Counted from the first letter of the stretch, positions 18,790-28,371 are shown. The stretch is DNA of 64,000 bases from Pseudoalteromonas sp. MMG007 (GCF_018100985.1 NZ_JAGJEI010000004.1:186001-250000), one strand, 5' to 3'. The notes: generated from the sequence alone by a model not told the origin. Translations and numbers: made by a program.

Positions 18790-19644
18790 GTGAAAATACC
18801 AAAGCGCCTACAGCCCCTCGTTGATGATGGCTTAATTGACGAAGTAATCAGCCGCTTAATGAGCGGTAAAGAAGCCGACGTATTTGTAGTACGCAGTAGC
18901 GGTGAAATTCGCTGTGCGAAGGTGTATAAGGATGCGGTAAAACGTAGCTTTAAAAAAGCAGCCCAATATCAAGAAGGTCGTAAAGTGCGAGGTGGTCGAC
19001 AAGCCCGTGCAATGGGTAAACGTTCAAGCTATGGCCGTCAATTAGAAGAAGAAATTTGGCAAAATGCTGAAGTAGACGCCCTTTCACGTTTATCGCGTGC
19101 TGGGGTGAGAGTACCTGATACTTATTACTGTATTGATGGCGTGCTGTTAATGGAACTTGTGTGTGATGAAGAGGGTGATGTAGCGCCGCAATTAGGCCAC
19201 ATTACGCTAACTCAAGAGCAAGCCATTGAACAATACAAAATAATGATCCACAACATCAAATTGATGCTTTGTACGGGCCTTATTCATGGCGATTTATCTG
19301 AATTCAACGTATTAGTAGATAGTAATGGCCCTGTCATTATCGACCTACCTCAGGCCGTTAATGCAGCAGCTAATAACAGCGCCCAAGCGATGTTTAGTCG
19401 CGATGTGAACAATATGCGCCGTTATTATGGGCAGTTTGCACCAAGCTTATTACAAACACAGTACGCAAAAGAAATGTGGGCTTTATTTGAAGAAGCAAAT
19501 CTAACACCTAATACAGTGTTAAGCGGTACATTTGAAGAAAGTGATGAGCTTGCTGATGTTGATTCAGTTTTAGATGAAATTCAAGCGGCCGAATATGAAG
19601 AGTTCGACCGTTTAGAACGTATTAAAAACGCTGACGAAGAATAA
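18790..19644 (+). CDS. RIO1-like serine/threonine protein kinase, PA4780 type
   Basis: This is a 284-residue cytoplasmic kinase of the bacterial RIO family. The nucleotide-binding loop is MSGKEADVFVVRSSG, the catalytic Lys is in CAKVYKD, the catalytic loop is HGDLSEFNVL, and the metal-binding Asp is in IIDLPQAV. A basic insert KKAAQYQEGRKVRGGRQARAMGKRSSYG between the lobes is typical of this branch. The C-terminus is acidic. The start is GTG, in agreement with the family's opening KIPKRLQPLVDDGLID. Bacterial targets are poorly known. It is encoded alone, converging on the response regulator gene. Confidence 0.9.
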   Translation: MKIPKRLQPLVDDGLIDEVISRLMSGKEADVFVVRSSGEIRCAKVYKDAVKRSFKKAAQYQEGRKVRGGRQARAMGKRSSYGRQLEEEIWQNAEVDALSRLSRAGVRVPDTYYCIDGVLLMELVCDEEGDVAPQLGHITLTQEQAIEQYKIMIHNIKLMLCTGLIHGDLSEFNVLVDSNGPVIIDLPQAVNAAANNSAQAMFSRDVNNMRRYYGQFAPSLLQTQYAKEMWALFEEANLTPNTVLSGTFEESDELADVDSVLDEIQAAEYEEFDRLERIKNADEE

Positions 19645-19661
19645 AAATACTCAAAGCTTAA

Positions 19662-20336
19662 CTATTGAGGATGAACAAATCGATAACCCACCCCATAAAC
19701 CGATTGAATAACACTGGCGGTTTGGGTGACTTCATCTAATTTTTTACGTAACTTTTTAATATGACTATCAATAGTACGATGACTCACGATCCGTTGGTCA
19801 GCGTACATAGTATCCATTAAGCTATCACGCGAAAAAATACGATTAGGGTTATTAAATAGAGGTTTAAATAACTGAAACTCAAAATTTGTAAGCTCTATGC
19901 TACTCGCTTTGTATTGCACGCTGTAAGTACTTTCATTTAGTTTCATTGTTGATGAACTAAGCTCACCAACACTTGTTAAGCGCCTTAAAATTGCCTTTAC
20001 GCGCGCCACCAGCTCCGCATAACTAAACGGCTTACAAATATAATCATCGGCTCCTAGCTCTAGGCCTAGTAAACGGTCTATTTCCTCTACTTTCGCCGAT
20101 ACCATAATGATAGGCACATTAGAGAACTTTCTTATCGCTTTACACAGTTCAATACCACTTTGTCCTGGTAACATTATATCGAGTAATATTAAACTTGGCC
20201 TATTGTGCTCAAGCCAAGGTAACACCTCATTCCCATGATGAATTTTATGCGTTGCGTAATGATGGCTTGTTAAAAAGTCGCTCATTAAGTTAGCTAATTT
20301 TATTTCATCTTCAACGATAAGTATTTGATCTTCCAT
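19662..20336 (-). CDS. Response regulator, OmpR/PhoB family, BaeR-like
   Basis: This is a 224-residue two-component regulator with a receiver domain (phospho-acceptor D53 in LLDIMLPG, acidic pocket ED10-11, K in CKPF) and a winged-helix DNA-binding domain ending RTIDSHIKKLRKKL...VYGVGYRF. The block VEEIDRLLGLELGADDYICK is almost the same as in E. coli BaeR, which is the closest relative I can name. It follows the kinase gene by 8 bases and is the last of four genes in an operon with the YHYH protein, suggesting envelope or metal stress control. The gene symbol is withheld because orthology is not proven. Confidence 0.92.
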   Translation of the reverse strand: MEDQILIVEDEIKLANLMSDFLTSHHYATHKIHHGNEVLPWLEHNRPSLILLDIMLPGQSGIELCKAIRKFSNVPIIMVSAKVEEIDRLLGLELGADDYICKPFSYAELVARVKAILRRLTSVGELSSSTMKLNESTYSVQYKASSIELTNFEFQLFKPLFNNPNRIFSRDSLMDTMYADQRIVSHRTIDSHIKKLRKKLDEVTQTASVIQSVYGVGYRFVHPQ

Positions 20337-20344
20337 TCTGTCCT

Positions 20345-21799
20345 CTAAACCTTTATTAAGGGCAGGCGAATAATAATCGCTAAACCGCCTAAGCTCGCTT
20401 TTTCTGCGGCTATTTCACCTTGGTGGCCTTTTACGATATGTTGGCAAATTGATAAGCCTAAACCAGAGCCACCTTCTTGACGATTACGCGCGCTATCTAC
20501 TCGATATAAGTATTCAAATAAGTGTGATAAATGAGATTCATCAACACCTACGCCATTGTCTTCAATTGCGATTTCTAAATAAGGTTGATTTTTAACCTCT
20601 ATATTACTCGCAGTTAAAGAAATAGTTGTGCACTGTGCGTAATGTACGGCATTCATTAAAATATTATCCAGTAATTGTAATATACGCGTTTTATCTGCTT
20701 CAACAATGGCATGTTTAGCACTATTTAATAAATAAAAATTTATTTTATGCTGTTCAAACAACACTTGATATTTGTGCTCAATAGAGTTTAACAATAGGCC
20801 AATATCTGTTGGCTCTATGGTGTAATGCATACCGCCAAGCTCAGCACTATTGAGCATATGTAAATCATCAATTAAGCGTTTTAAATGAAGCGCTTCATCA
20901 TTAGCAGAGCTAATATTTTTACTATTGGGCTCGCGTATGCCAAGTAGCATAGCTTCAAGCTCACCAAGTAAAATGCTCATGGGTGTTCTTAGCTCATGTG
21001 AAATATTAGCAAGCCAACGCTTACGTACTTGCTCGTCTTTAGCAAGTGTAAACGCAAGTGTATTAAAGTCTTCACTTAGTTGGCCTAATTCGTCTTTTCG
21101 ATCCAATGAAAGCTTAGTGCTGTATTGCCCTTTCGTGAGCTTATGCATACCGCTTGCTATTTGTTTAACCGGATCAACCAAGTGGCGTGAAAGTAAAAAG
21201 GATAATAAAAGTGTGAGTAATACCGCAGTTAACGCTATCAGCCAAACATAATTAGTTTGTTGCTCTAAAAAGTCGAGTTCATAACCATCAGCTAAACTAT
21301 CTCTTTTAGACACTGCAAGATATGCAATAACCTTATCATCTACAACAATGGGGGTTTTTATATAGGTTAAGTCGTTAAAATATTTACCGAAAATACGCTG
21401 CCCATTTTCATCAAGCAAAGCATAATGTGCTGTATGTTCAGGTGGTGGTCGGCGCTCTCGTTGTTCAAAACGTTCGTGATTTCTAGGCCTTCTATCTTCT
21501 CGCATAAAAGGTCTTTGTGGTATATCGGGTAAATCAGATAAAAACTGGCTTGAGCGCAACTGAGATTCAACCAACCTCAAAAATTGCATATCACTGCCAA
21601 TAATGTAATCCCACGATGGCTTTTTTTCGTATTTTTGAGCCAATGTCACAGTTAAAGGCTCAAGCGCTTTTACTTCTTTTGCGTTTACAAAATCAATAAC
21701 GCCTTGGCCTATACTGTACTGTATAAGCCCAACCAATCCAGCAATAATACTGAATGTGAAACTAAATAAAATTAAAAAAAGTTTGTTATGAATTTTCAT
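20345..21799 (-). CDS. Membrane sensor histidine kinase, BaeS-like
   Basis: This is a 484-residue kinase. TM1 spans about residues 6-28, a periplasmic domain runs to about 184, TM2 spans about 185-205, and HAMP, dimerisation (H268 in NISHELRTP) and HATPase domains (DNILMNAVHYA, EDNGVGVDE, GGSGLGLSIC) follow. The periplasmic domain holds an unusual Pro/Arg/Glu-rich stretch at about 94-120 (RPFMREDRRPRNHERF and on). BaeS of E. coli has a shorter Pro-rich segment at the same place. Its ATG overlaps the stop of the upstream periplasmic protein gene by one base (TAATG), implying translational coupling and equal dosage. It probably reports on a ligand bound by the two exported proteins encoded upstream. 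Confidence 0.92.
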   Translation of the reverse strand: MKIHNKLFLILFSFTFSIIAGLVGLIQYSIGQGVIDFVNAKEVKALEPLTVTLAQKYEKKPSWDYIIGSDMQFLRLVESQLRSSQFLSDLPDIPQRPFMREDRRPRNHERFEQRERRPPPEHTAHYALLDENGQRIFGKYFNDLTYIKTPIVVDDKVIAYLAVSKRDSLADGYELDFLEQQTNYVWLIALTAVLLTLLLSFLLSRHLVDPVKQIASGMHKLTKGQYSTKLSLDRKDELGQLSEDFNTLAFTLAKDEQVRKRWLANISHELRTPMSILLGELEAMLLGIREPNSKNISSANDEALHLKRLIDDLHMLNSAELGGMHYTIEPTDIGLLLNSIEHKYQVLFEQHKINFYLLNSAKHAIVEADKTRILQLLDNILMNAVHYAQCTTISLTASNIEVKNQPYLEIAIEDNGVGVDESHLSHLFEYLYRVDSARNRQEGGSGLGLSICQHIVKGHQGEIAAEKASLGGLAIIIRLPLIKV

Positions 21800-22329
21800 T
21801 AATCTTCGTCTTCAACCTTACTTGGGAAGCTTTCAAATCTGTACGTTATTAACTTTTCACTTTCGTCGTTAATATACAATGTAGCGACTATTTTTTTACC
21901 TTGTGCTGTCCAATACATATGCCCATGATTATTAAGGGTCACTGATATAGTATTTATACCACGTTTAAATAAAGACGAGGGTAAATGTAGTGCATGTCCG
22001 TATATTCGTTGTATTTTAACGCCATTAATATACAAATGTGCATGCCCTTGTAAAAACCCGTTATTAGGATTTATCGTAGCAGTCATCATTTGCTGCATAT
22101 TCATCTTTCCCGCCGGCGGTACCGATAGGTCGTAACGTTGAGTGTCTAGTATTAAGTTATAGCCCGACATACTATCTTTTAATAACGCAAGACTCAGCGC
22201 CGGTGTAGGTGCATCATTTGGCACTGCGATAGGCATGTGGCTATGATCCATCATTTCCTGCTGCGCAAAGAGCTTAAAGCTCAATAGCGCAGTAGTAACA
22301 AGGATCAGTGCGTATTTAATATAACGCAT
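21799..22329 (-). CDS. His/Met-rich periplasmic protein coupled to the sensor kinase
   Basis: This is a 176-residue protein with a signal peptide (MRYIKYALILVTTALLSFKLFA). The mature part starts QQEMMDHSHMP. It has further His and Met clusters: MNMQQMM, GHAHLYINGVK, GHALHLP and NNHGHMYW. The G-H-A-H-hydrophobic-hydrophobic-x-G pattern with a later turn and strand-rich end resembles small extracytoplasmic beta-sandwich domains of unknown role. His/Met clusters of this type often bind copper, but that is inference. It stands between the YHYH lipoprotein gene (9 bases) and the kinase gene (1-base overlap), so it is probably part of the signal-perception module. Confidence 0.7.
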   Translation of the reverse strand: MRYIKYALILVTTALLSFKLFAQQEMMDHSHMPIAVPNDAPTPALSLALLKDSMSGYNLILDTQRYDLSVPPAGKMNMQQMMTATINPNNGFLQGHAHLYINGVKIQRIYGHALHLPSSLFKRGINTISVTLNNHGHMYWTAQGKKIVATLYINDESEKLITYRFESFPSKVEDED

Positions 22330-22338
22330 AGAAACTCC

Positions 22339-23928
22339 TTAAACGCCTGGCGGCGGACCCATCGTTTCGCCAGTATCACAGCTACCAATAGAGTTATCAG
22401 CAAGCTCACCTTTAAAGCGCGGGCCTATTTGATAAGGAAATGAAGGTTGTAATTTACCGTCGCTATCTAGCGTGAGTGTTATATGGTAATGATAGCCCTT
22501 GCCATCATTTGTATCATGGCCATTATGCTCATCAAGTTGAGCGCCTGTTACCGTTTTATGGGCGTAATAATAGTCTTCAAAATAGTAACCATCGTCAGCA
22601 TTAAGTGTATTTCCAGAAAGTGTTGTTACTTCTTCACCTATATCCGGACCTGCTTCACTTTCTTGCGTACCTTGGCTAATATCGTACTGATCAACTAACG
22701 TACAGCTTCGCTCTCCTTCGCTATCACAGCCCCCTTCACTTGTAGGAGCACCATAGTCACGCATTTCCCATCCACTTAAAGCAAGCTCTCCATTACTTTC
22801 GTATGGGCCATAAAGAGGATAACCATCGGCTGCAAAACCATAAATAGGAGAATGTGCATCGCCATCATCTTCTAATAAATCAGCTAAACAACTTGTGTAA
22901 AAATGATGATGGTATTCCCCATTTGCAGCATGTCCACCACATATATCAACATCATATTGCTCTGCAATTGGGGCTAATGTGTACCACACATTATTGCCAT
23001 AACTCATACCATCACCCCAGTTAAATATACTGGTACCATTTACCATTAAGCCAACAGTACCTAAACCTGTTTCACATGTATCGGTGTCTGATAAATCAGT
23101 AGGCGTAACGGGAAAGTAAGCTTCTACACTTTGCTCTGTAGGACAACTTGGTCCTGGCGGCCAATAACCTGCGCCACCAGTGTCATTACAGTTTTGGGTA
23201 CTGCTTTTATAACCAATGTCTTCGCCAAACAAAACGGTTTGCCCTGCAACTGCAGAGGTAACCCCATTATAAAAGTCGCTTGCTGCGCGCGGGCGATTGT
23301 TTAACGCATCAACCTGATCTTGCGTAAGAGTAATATCATATTTTGGAATATCCGTTGCTTGCACATACATGTATTCAACATCAGTGCTTTGTTCAGATAC
23401 AGTTACCAGTTCGACCGACTGCACATCTTCAACAACACCACCATTATTTTGAATATAAGTAGATGTGGTATCGTTGTTAATTATCCAGCTTGCAAGCTTT
23501 GCATCTGTATTTGATACAACCACAGAGGCAACAACATTAATAGTAACGGTGTCGATAACAGCGCTATTTACGCCATCATCTGCGCTTAACTCAAATACTA
23601 GCGATTCATCAGCGAGTACTTCTGGCGCGGTAAATTCGCTCGTTAATGTTGTACTTGATGTGAGAGTAACAGCAGTCCCCGATGTTTGCGACCAAGTTAC
23701 AGATACGTCATCATCATCTTCAACGCTTGCATTTAAATAGACGGTATCGCCTGCGTTAACTGTTTGATCAATACCCGCATCAATGCTAGGTACACTATTA
23801 CTAACGGTATCGCTGTCTGACGTTGTGTCTGCTGAGTCGCTGTTACATGCCGTTAAAGCTATACACAGTGTACTTAACGCAAATAATTTGGTGATGTTTG
23901 AGGTATTATTTTTAAATTGTACTTTCAC
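22339..23928 (-). CDS. YHYH-domain lipoprotein with an Ig/REJ-like domain
   Basis: This is a 529-residue lipoprotein (lipobox LTAC, Cys28) starting at GTG with AAAGG upstream. Residues of about 45-135 form a PKD/REJ-like beta-sandwich (GIDQTVNAGDTVYLNASV...SVTWSQTSG). The rest is a YHYH-type domain with the His-rich signatures NGEYHHHFYTSC and GKGYHYHITL, plus many Cys (CNDTGG, CPTEQ, CDSEGERSC) that suggest disulfides. YHYH domains are widespread in marine and environmental bacteria, but their function is unknown. The clustered His point to metal binding. It is the first gene of the operon with the His/Met-rich protein and a BaeSR-like system. Confidence 0.85.
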   Translation of the reverse strand: MKVQFKNNTSNITKLFALSTLCIALTACNSDSADTTSDSDTVSNSVPSIDAGIDQTVNAGDTVYLNASVEDDDDVSVTWSQTSGTAVTLTSSTTLTSEFTAPEVLADESLVFELSADDGVNSAVIDTVTINVVASVVVSNTDAKLASWIINNDTTSTYIQNNGGVVEDVQSVELVTVSEQSTDVEYMYVQATDIPKYDITLTQDQVDALNNRPRAASDFYNGVTSAVAGQTVLFGEDIGYKSSTQNCNDTGGAGYWPPGPSCPTEQSVEAYFPVTPTDLSDTDTCETGLGTVGLMVNGTSIFNWGDGMSYGNNVWYTLAPIAEQYDVDICGGHAANGEYHHHFYTSCLADLLEDDGDAHSPIYGFAADGYPLYGPYESNGELALSGWEMRDYGAPTSEGGCDSEGERSCTLVDQYDISQGTQESEAGPDIGEEVTTLSGNTLNADDGYYFEDYYYAHKTVTGAQLDEHNGHDTNDGKGYHYHITLTLDSDGKLQPSFPYQIGPRFKGELADNSIGSCDTGETMGPPPGV

Positions 23929-24021
23929 TATTTAACCTTTTACATTAACGTTTAATAAAATAAAGTTAACAAGTAAAAGTGCAAACAATGTGCACGAATT
24001 ATGAAAGATTAAACGCCCACA

Positions 24022-24627
24022 CTATGATGGACGTTTTACAGCAAATTTATCCCTTGTGGTTGCGTAGTAATCTCCGCCCATGCGCCCTACTGAATCTAAA
24101 TTAGTAGGATCTATATAACCATCAACAAATGTTTCATCTTCAACGCAAATACCGACAATATCTAACAGTATCATTTGCCCACCACCGGGTGCGTTTGAAA
24201 AAGTAATCACTTCTCTAAGCTTACATTCATAGCGTACTTTTGAATCGGCAACCCCAGGGGCAGCAACCATTTCACTCGCTACTTTAGTAATATTAGCCGC
24301 ATCAAATTCACTCACATCACTGGCGTAGTTTGCGCAGCTTTGATTCATTTTTTCAACCTGAGAATGGCTTACAATATTAACTACACACTCTTTAGTAGCT
24401 AATACATTCGCTAAAGTATCTTTGATTGCTTTATCTCGAGGGTTTACCTGCGTAACACTCAGTACTGGCGGGTTACAGCTCGCTACAGTAAAAAAAGAAT
24501 ATGGCGCAACATTTGCTACTCCATCTTCATTTAATGTACTTACCCATGCAATAGGACGAGGACTAATCCCTCCCACTAGGTATGAGTACACATTCAAATC
24601 TTTATTTTTAGTTAAATCTAAAAACAT
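24022..24627 (-). CDS. Flavin reductase-like FMN-binding protein
   Basis: This is a 201-residue protein of the flavin reductase-like split-barrel family. VGGISPRPIAWVSTLNEDG followed by NVAPYSFFTVASCNPPVLS is the FMN-binding signature of the branch. RDKAIKDTL and VVNIVSHSQVEKMN are also typical. It probably uses FMN and NAD(P)H; no partner monooxygenase lies nearby. It is cytoplasmic and encoded alone, divergent from the photolyase gene. Confidence 0.88.
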   Translation of the reverse strand: MFLDLTKNKDLNVYSYLVGGISPRPIAWVSTLNEDGVANVAPYSFFTVASCNPPVLSVTQVNPRDKAIKDTLANVLATKECVVNIVSHSQVEKMNQSCANYASDVSEFDAANITKVASEMVAAPGVADSKVRYECKLREVITFSNAPGGGQMILLDIVGICVEDETFVDGYIDPTNLDSVGRMGGDYYATTRDKFAVKRPS

Positions 24628-24816
24628 ATTTTTCCTTTTTAATATTTAAAGCTAAATCGTAATTTTAATATCTTACGTATAGGTACTTACAAACTCGCGC
24701 TGGTTTAATTATTAATGTTAAAACTTAGACTAATTTAACCACAGCATAAGTTATAAACCTAGCAAACCTAAATTAGTAATGAGTTAATTTTATTATTTAA
24801 AGTTATAAACAAATAC

Positions 24817-26331
24817 ATGCCTAAAAAAATAAACATAGTGTGGTTTAAACGCGATTTACGCCTTAGCGATCATCAGCCACTTAAAAATGCATTTAGTAAT
24901 GGTTTACCCACATTACTACTCTATAATTTTGAGCCACTCATGCTTGCAGATCCGCATTATAACGAGCGACATTGGCGATTTGTTTATCAATCTATAATGG
25001 AAATAAATACGCAGCTTAAGCGCTTTAATGCCACCCTTTATGTTTTTAACCAAGACATGCTTGAGCTATTGAGCACCTTAAACTCACAATACCGTATAGA
25101 AAATATATTTAGCCATCAAGAAATTGGCCTAAATAACACCTTTGATCGAGATAAGTTAGTTAGCCATTGGTGTCAAACACAAAATATTAACTGGTTTGAG
25201 TCACAAACGGGCGCTGTTATTCGTGGCAAAAAAAATCGCAGTCATTGGAACGAACGTTGGCAACAAACAATGCAAGCTGACCTCGCAACCCCTAATTGGA
25301 AAAACATAAATACCGTTGCGCTCAATAACTATGTCACTCCAGAGCTGCCAAAAAGCTATACGCGAGAAAATGACAACTTTCAAATAGGCGGGCCATTACA
25401 CGCCCATAGTGTATTACACAGTTTTTTTGCAGAGCGCGGCAAGGGGTATCAAAAAGGAATATCTAGCCCAAGTTTAAGCCGTACTCATTGCTCTAGGCTT
25501 TCGCCTTATTTAGCGTGGGGTAATATAAGCCTTAAACAGGTGTACCAAAAGGCTATTGATGAATACTATTCAAAACACCCCAATAAAAAAGGCTGGAAAC
25601 GCCCACTTGCTGCATTTGTATCGCGCTTGCATTGGCATTGCCATTTTATGCAAAAGTTTGAGAGCGAATGCACGATGGAATTTAAAGCATTAAACCCGGG
25701 TTATCATGTATTTCCGTATCGTACCGATGAGCATGTAGAACGCGATATTGAGCGCTGGGCACAAGGCCAAACGGGTATCCCCATTATTGACGCTTGCATG
25801 CGCTGCTTAAAAGCAACCGGTTATATCAACTTTAGAATGCGCGCTATGCTTGTAAGCTTTGTAACACATCATTTAAATATCAGTTGGCAGCAGGCAAGTT
25901 TACCGCTGGCAAATTACTTTTTAGACTTTGAACCTGGTATCCACTACCCGCAAATACAAATGCAGGCCTCTGTTACGGGTATTAATACTATTAGGCATTA
26001 CAACCCGATTAAGCAATCTGAAGATCAAGATCCCACCGGCGCCTTTATTAAAAAGTGGTGCCCCGAACTTGAAAAACTACCAATAGAATATTTACACGAG
26101 CCTTGGCAACAAACACCAATGGAAGCATTATTTAACGACTTTAGATTAGGAGAAGATTACCCAGAACCCATGCTTGATTTGACCGATGCTTCAAAGCAAG
26201 CACGCGAACGCTTATGGCAATACCGCGAGCGAGCAGACGTTAGGCGCGCTATTCCTAATATATTAAAAAGACACGTGGGGCTTACTCGCACAGTAAAACA
26301 AAAAACTAAGAGTCATCAGCATGGCGCATAA
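24817..26331 (+). CDS. Cryptochrome/photolyase-family flavoprotein
   Basis: This is a 504-residue protein with the N-terminal photolyase alpha/beta domain ([18 protein letters not shown]) and the C-terminal helical FAD domain ([63 protein letters not shown]). The sequence differs from classical CPD photolyase at several FAD-domain blocks (for example NFRMRAM and [15 protein letters not shown]). It belongs to the branch in which the gene is followed by a DUF2256 gene, as here (11-base overlap). Light-dependent repair of pyrimidine dimers is the likely role; a sensory role cannot be excluded. No strong ribosome-binding site is seen at the ATG. Confidence 0.88.
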   Translation: MPKKINIVWFKRDLRLSDHQPLKNAFSNGLPTLLLYNFEPLMLADPHYNERHWRFVYQSIMEINTQLKRFNATLYVFNQDMLELLSTLNSQYRIENIFSHQEIGLNNTFDRDKLVSHWCQTQNINWFESQTGAVIRGKKNRSHWNERWQQTMQADLATPNWKNINTVALNNYVTPELPKSYTRENDNFQIGGPLHAHSVLHSFFAERGKGYQKGISSPSLSRTHCSRLSPYLAWGNISLKQVYQKAIDEYYSKHPNKKGWKRPLAAFVSRLHWHCHFMQKFESECTMEFKALNPGYHVFPYRTDEHVERDIERWAQGQTGIPIIDACMRCLKATGYINFRMRAMLVSFVTHHLNISWQQASLPLANYFLDFEPGIHYPQIQMQASVTGINTIRHYNPIKQSEDQDPTGAFIKKWCPELEKLPIEYLHEPWQQTPMEALFNDFRLGEDYPEPMLDLTDASKQARERLWQYRERADVRRAIPNILKRHVGLTRTVKQKTKSHQHGA

Positions 26332-26458
26332 AAAATTACATCTGCCACAAAAAATATGCCCTGTTTGTAATAAGCCATTTGCATGGCGTAAAAAATGGCA
26401 ACGCGATTGGGATAACGTTATTTACTGCTCAGAGCGCTGTAAACGTAATAAAAATTAG
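26321..26458 (+). CDS. DUF2256 zinc-ribbon-like small protein
   Basis: This is a 45-residue protein whose ATG lies inside the last codons of the photolyase gene (11-base overlap in another frame). It has the motif [19 protein letters not shown] followed by YCSERCKRN, so four Cys in two CxxC/CxxxC pairs typical of a zinc ribbon and of DUF2256. Overlap with a photolyase/cryptochrome gene is a recurrent arrangement for this family. The function is unknown, possibly accessory to the photolyase. Basic, Trp-rich residues would fit nucleic-acid contact. Confidence 0.85.
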   Translation: MAHKKLHLPQKICPVCNKPFAWRKKWQRDWDNVIYCSERCKRNKN

Positions 26459-26631
26459 CGCCTATTTATCTTTAAAATTAGATTTCATCACTCCTCCACA
26501 TCAGTGTTTACTAACTGGCGCTTATTTTGCAGCGTTACTGCTAACTTTGCTTTACAGGGCCTTACTCAAGCTTTTATGTAAATAACGCTCATTAGGTCTG
26601 AAAAGTTTACATTCATAGCAAGGAGAAGATG

Positions 26632-27069
26632 ATGACGATTAAAAAAACGGCAAACTCAACGTGGTCTGGTGATATTAAAACAGGTAAAGGCAGTATTTCT
26701 ACACAAAGTGGCGCACTTGATAAACAACCGTATGGCTTTAATACCCGCTTTGAAGATGAGCCTGGGTCAAACCCTGAGGAGTTAGTAGGTGCGGCGCACA
26801 GTGCCTGTTTTAGTATGGCGTTGTCACTTGCATTAGGTGATGCTGGCTTTACAGCCGATAAAATTGATACCAAAGCCACAGTGAGCCTTGATGAAGTAGA
26901 TGATGGCTTTGCAGTGACGCACATAGCACTTGAAGTAAACGCACGTATTAAAGATATTGCTAACGAGCAATTTCAGGCATTGTGTGAGCAAACTAAAAAA
27001 GAGTGCCCTATCTCAAAGCTGCTCAATACCGAAATATCACTTGATGCAACGCTCGAAAGCGCCTCATAG
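26632..27069 (+). CDS. osmC: OsmC-family hydroperoxide reductase
   Basis: This is a 145-residue cytoplasmic thiol peroxidase. From the second ATG, the catalytic cysteines fall at C59 (GAAHSACFSMAL) and C125 (KKECPISKLL), the same positions as in E. coli OsmC, and R39 lies in NTRFEDEPG. I prefer this ATG because AGGAG is 6 bases upstream; an ATG one codon earlier would leave only 3. It detoxifies organic hydroperoxides using dihydrolipoyl-type reductants in related bacteria. It is monocistronic with a hairpin downstream. Confidence 0.92.
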   Translation: MTIKKTANSTWSGDIKTGKGSISTQSGALDKQPYGFNTRFEDEPGSNPEELVGAAHSACFSMALSLALGDAGFTADKIDTKATVSLDEVDDGFAVTHIALEVNARIKDIANEQFQALCEQTKKECPISKLLNTEISLDATLESAS

Positions 27070-27103
27070 ACCGCTAATACTTAAATCCTAAAATTAAGAA
27101 GCT

Positions 27104-27131
27104 TAAGCCAAGTAAATTATTACTTGGCTTA
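27104..27131. terminator. Bidirectional terminator between osmC and the 2TM gene
   Basis: TAAGCCAAGTAA/TTACTTGGCTTA is a perfect 12-base-pair stem with a 4-base loop. It lies between two converging genes. Confidence 0.65.
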
Positions 27132-27138
27132 CTATGCA

Positions 27139-27318
27139 CTACCCACACCTTTTTGAAGTGGTTAAATCTAACATATCTTTAAGTAGCGCAATCCCCATAC
27201 CCAACGCGGGCCAAACTACCCATAAATTATTTGGCGATGTAATTAAATTAATTACCGTAAAAAATACTAATACAGCTAAGTAACGTTTTAGGTTCTCGAA
27301 AAATGTTGATGTACTCAT
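27139..27318 (-). CDS. Small 2TM-type membrane protein
   Basis: This is a 59-residue protein, short but well supported. The ribosome-binding site AGGAGAG precedes the ATG, and two hydrophobic segments (LAVLVFFTVINLIT and LWVVWPALGMGIALL) are joined by SPNN and followed by a polar tail. The pattern NLxxSPxxLWVxWPxLGWGIxL is that of 2TM-domain proteins, which occur in signalling and membrane proteins of unknown function. It converges on osmC with a shared terminator. Confidence 0.7.
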   Translation of the reverse strand: MSTSTFFENLKRYLAVLVFFTVINLITSPNNLWVVWPALGMGIALLKDMLDLTTSKRCG

Positions 27319-27525
27319 GTTTACTCTCCTCTAAAAATGTAAGGTCATTATTGCCTTAATTTTTAAGCTTTGGAGGTGTTATTTGTCATCAGTTAATATG
27401 ACACTTGTCACGAATGTCAGTCATGTTTAAAAAGGCACTAACGGTAGATTTACCCCCTCCTACAAATACTCATAAAAACATACAGTTGCTTACATTTATT
27501 TAAATGCATTTTAAAGCCCCTTCAC

Positions 27526-27531
27526 TATAAT
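27526..27531 (+). promoter_or_regulatory. -10 element before the beta-barrel gene
   Basis: TATAAT stands about 45 bases before the ATG of the outer-membrane protein gene. No convincing -35 is seen at the normal distance, so only the -10 is called. Confidence 0.4.
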
Positions 27532-27576
27532 ACCCTTTCTGGATACAACTAATTAACTTTTTAAGAAAGGATACTT

Positions 27577-28362
27577 ATGCGATTTTTAATGCCACTCTCT
27601 TTGCTTGCACTTAGCTGTGCAGCATCAGTAAACGCTGAACAATCAGCGTCAAAGCAATGGTTTAATACAATTAACTACGCAAAAATTGATTCACGCTATT
27701 ACAGCGATAATGTGTACGGATTATCTACTCATTATTATTTTGAAGAACAACAAAGCTCTGGCGTGTGGGATGATTATGGCTACCTAGATACAGATAGTAA
27801 CATAGGCTTAAATTACTTTAATTCAGATGGTTATAGCCAAAAAGGAATATTTGGAGAAGGCTTTTACGGTAATACTTTTGCAACCGTAGAGCTGCCTAAT
27901 GTTGGCGATAATGATACCTACTCAGTTGGTTTAGGTTACTTATTTGCTGATTCGTTAAAGGTATCTGCACGCATGGTAGATTATGAATATGGTGATACGG
28001 TTTATCTATTTAAAGCGCAATATAATCATCAAATTAATGACACCGATTACATTGGCTTTACGGTTGAAACTGATGATGAAATAGACTCGTGGGACTTATC
28101 ATCACGTTACTTTGCCCATCTTTACGATGATAGCTACTTTACTATAAATATTGATTACCTAGATGCTGGCGATGACCCTCTTTTAAATGTGCTGGCAAAT
28201 TATTACTTTAATAAACATGTCGCGGTCGGCGTTGGTTTAAATGACTCTGATTTGGTTATTGAGGGTAAATACTTTATTAACGATAGCTACTATTTCAGCG
28301 CTAATTACACAGATAACAATGACTACGATATATACAATCTTAGTTTTGTAGCTCAGTTTTAA
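27577..28362 (+). CDS. Putative outer-membrane beta-barrel protein
   Basis: This is a 261-residue exported protein with a signal peptide (MRFLMPLSLLALSCAASVNA). The mature sequence is built of alternating aromatic/polar strands (YYSDNVYGLSTHYYF, SVGLGYLFADSLKVSARM, YYFSANYTDNNDYDIYNLSF). It ends in Gln-Phe, the usual last residue of outer-membrane barrels. The strand count fits a 10-12 strand porin-like barrel. No family is recognised and there is no catalytic motif. It is monocistronic, with its own -10 and terminator. AAAGGATACTT precedes the ATG. Confidence 0.75.
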   Translation: MRFLMPLSLLALSCAASVNAEQSASKQWFNTINYAKIDSRYYSDNVYGLSTHYYFEEQQSSGVWDDYGYLDTDSNIGLNYFNSDGYSQKGIFGEGFYGNTFATVELPNVGDNDTYSVGLGYLFADSLKVSARMVDYEYGDTVYLFKAQYNHQINDTDYIGFTVETDDEIDSWDLSSRYFAHLYDDSYFTINIDYLDAGDDPLLNVLANYYFNKHVAVGVGLNDSDLVIEGKYFINDSYYFSANYTDNNDYDIYNLSFVAQF

Positions 28363-28371
28363 TAAATACAA

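Noticed and set aside
26379..26585. Plus-strand frame of 68 codons after the photolyase
   Set aside because: It overlaps the well-supported DUF2256 gene in another frame and shows no ribosome-binding site.
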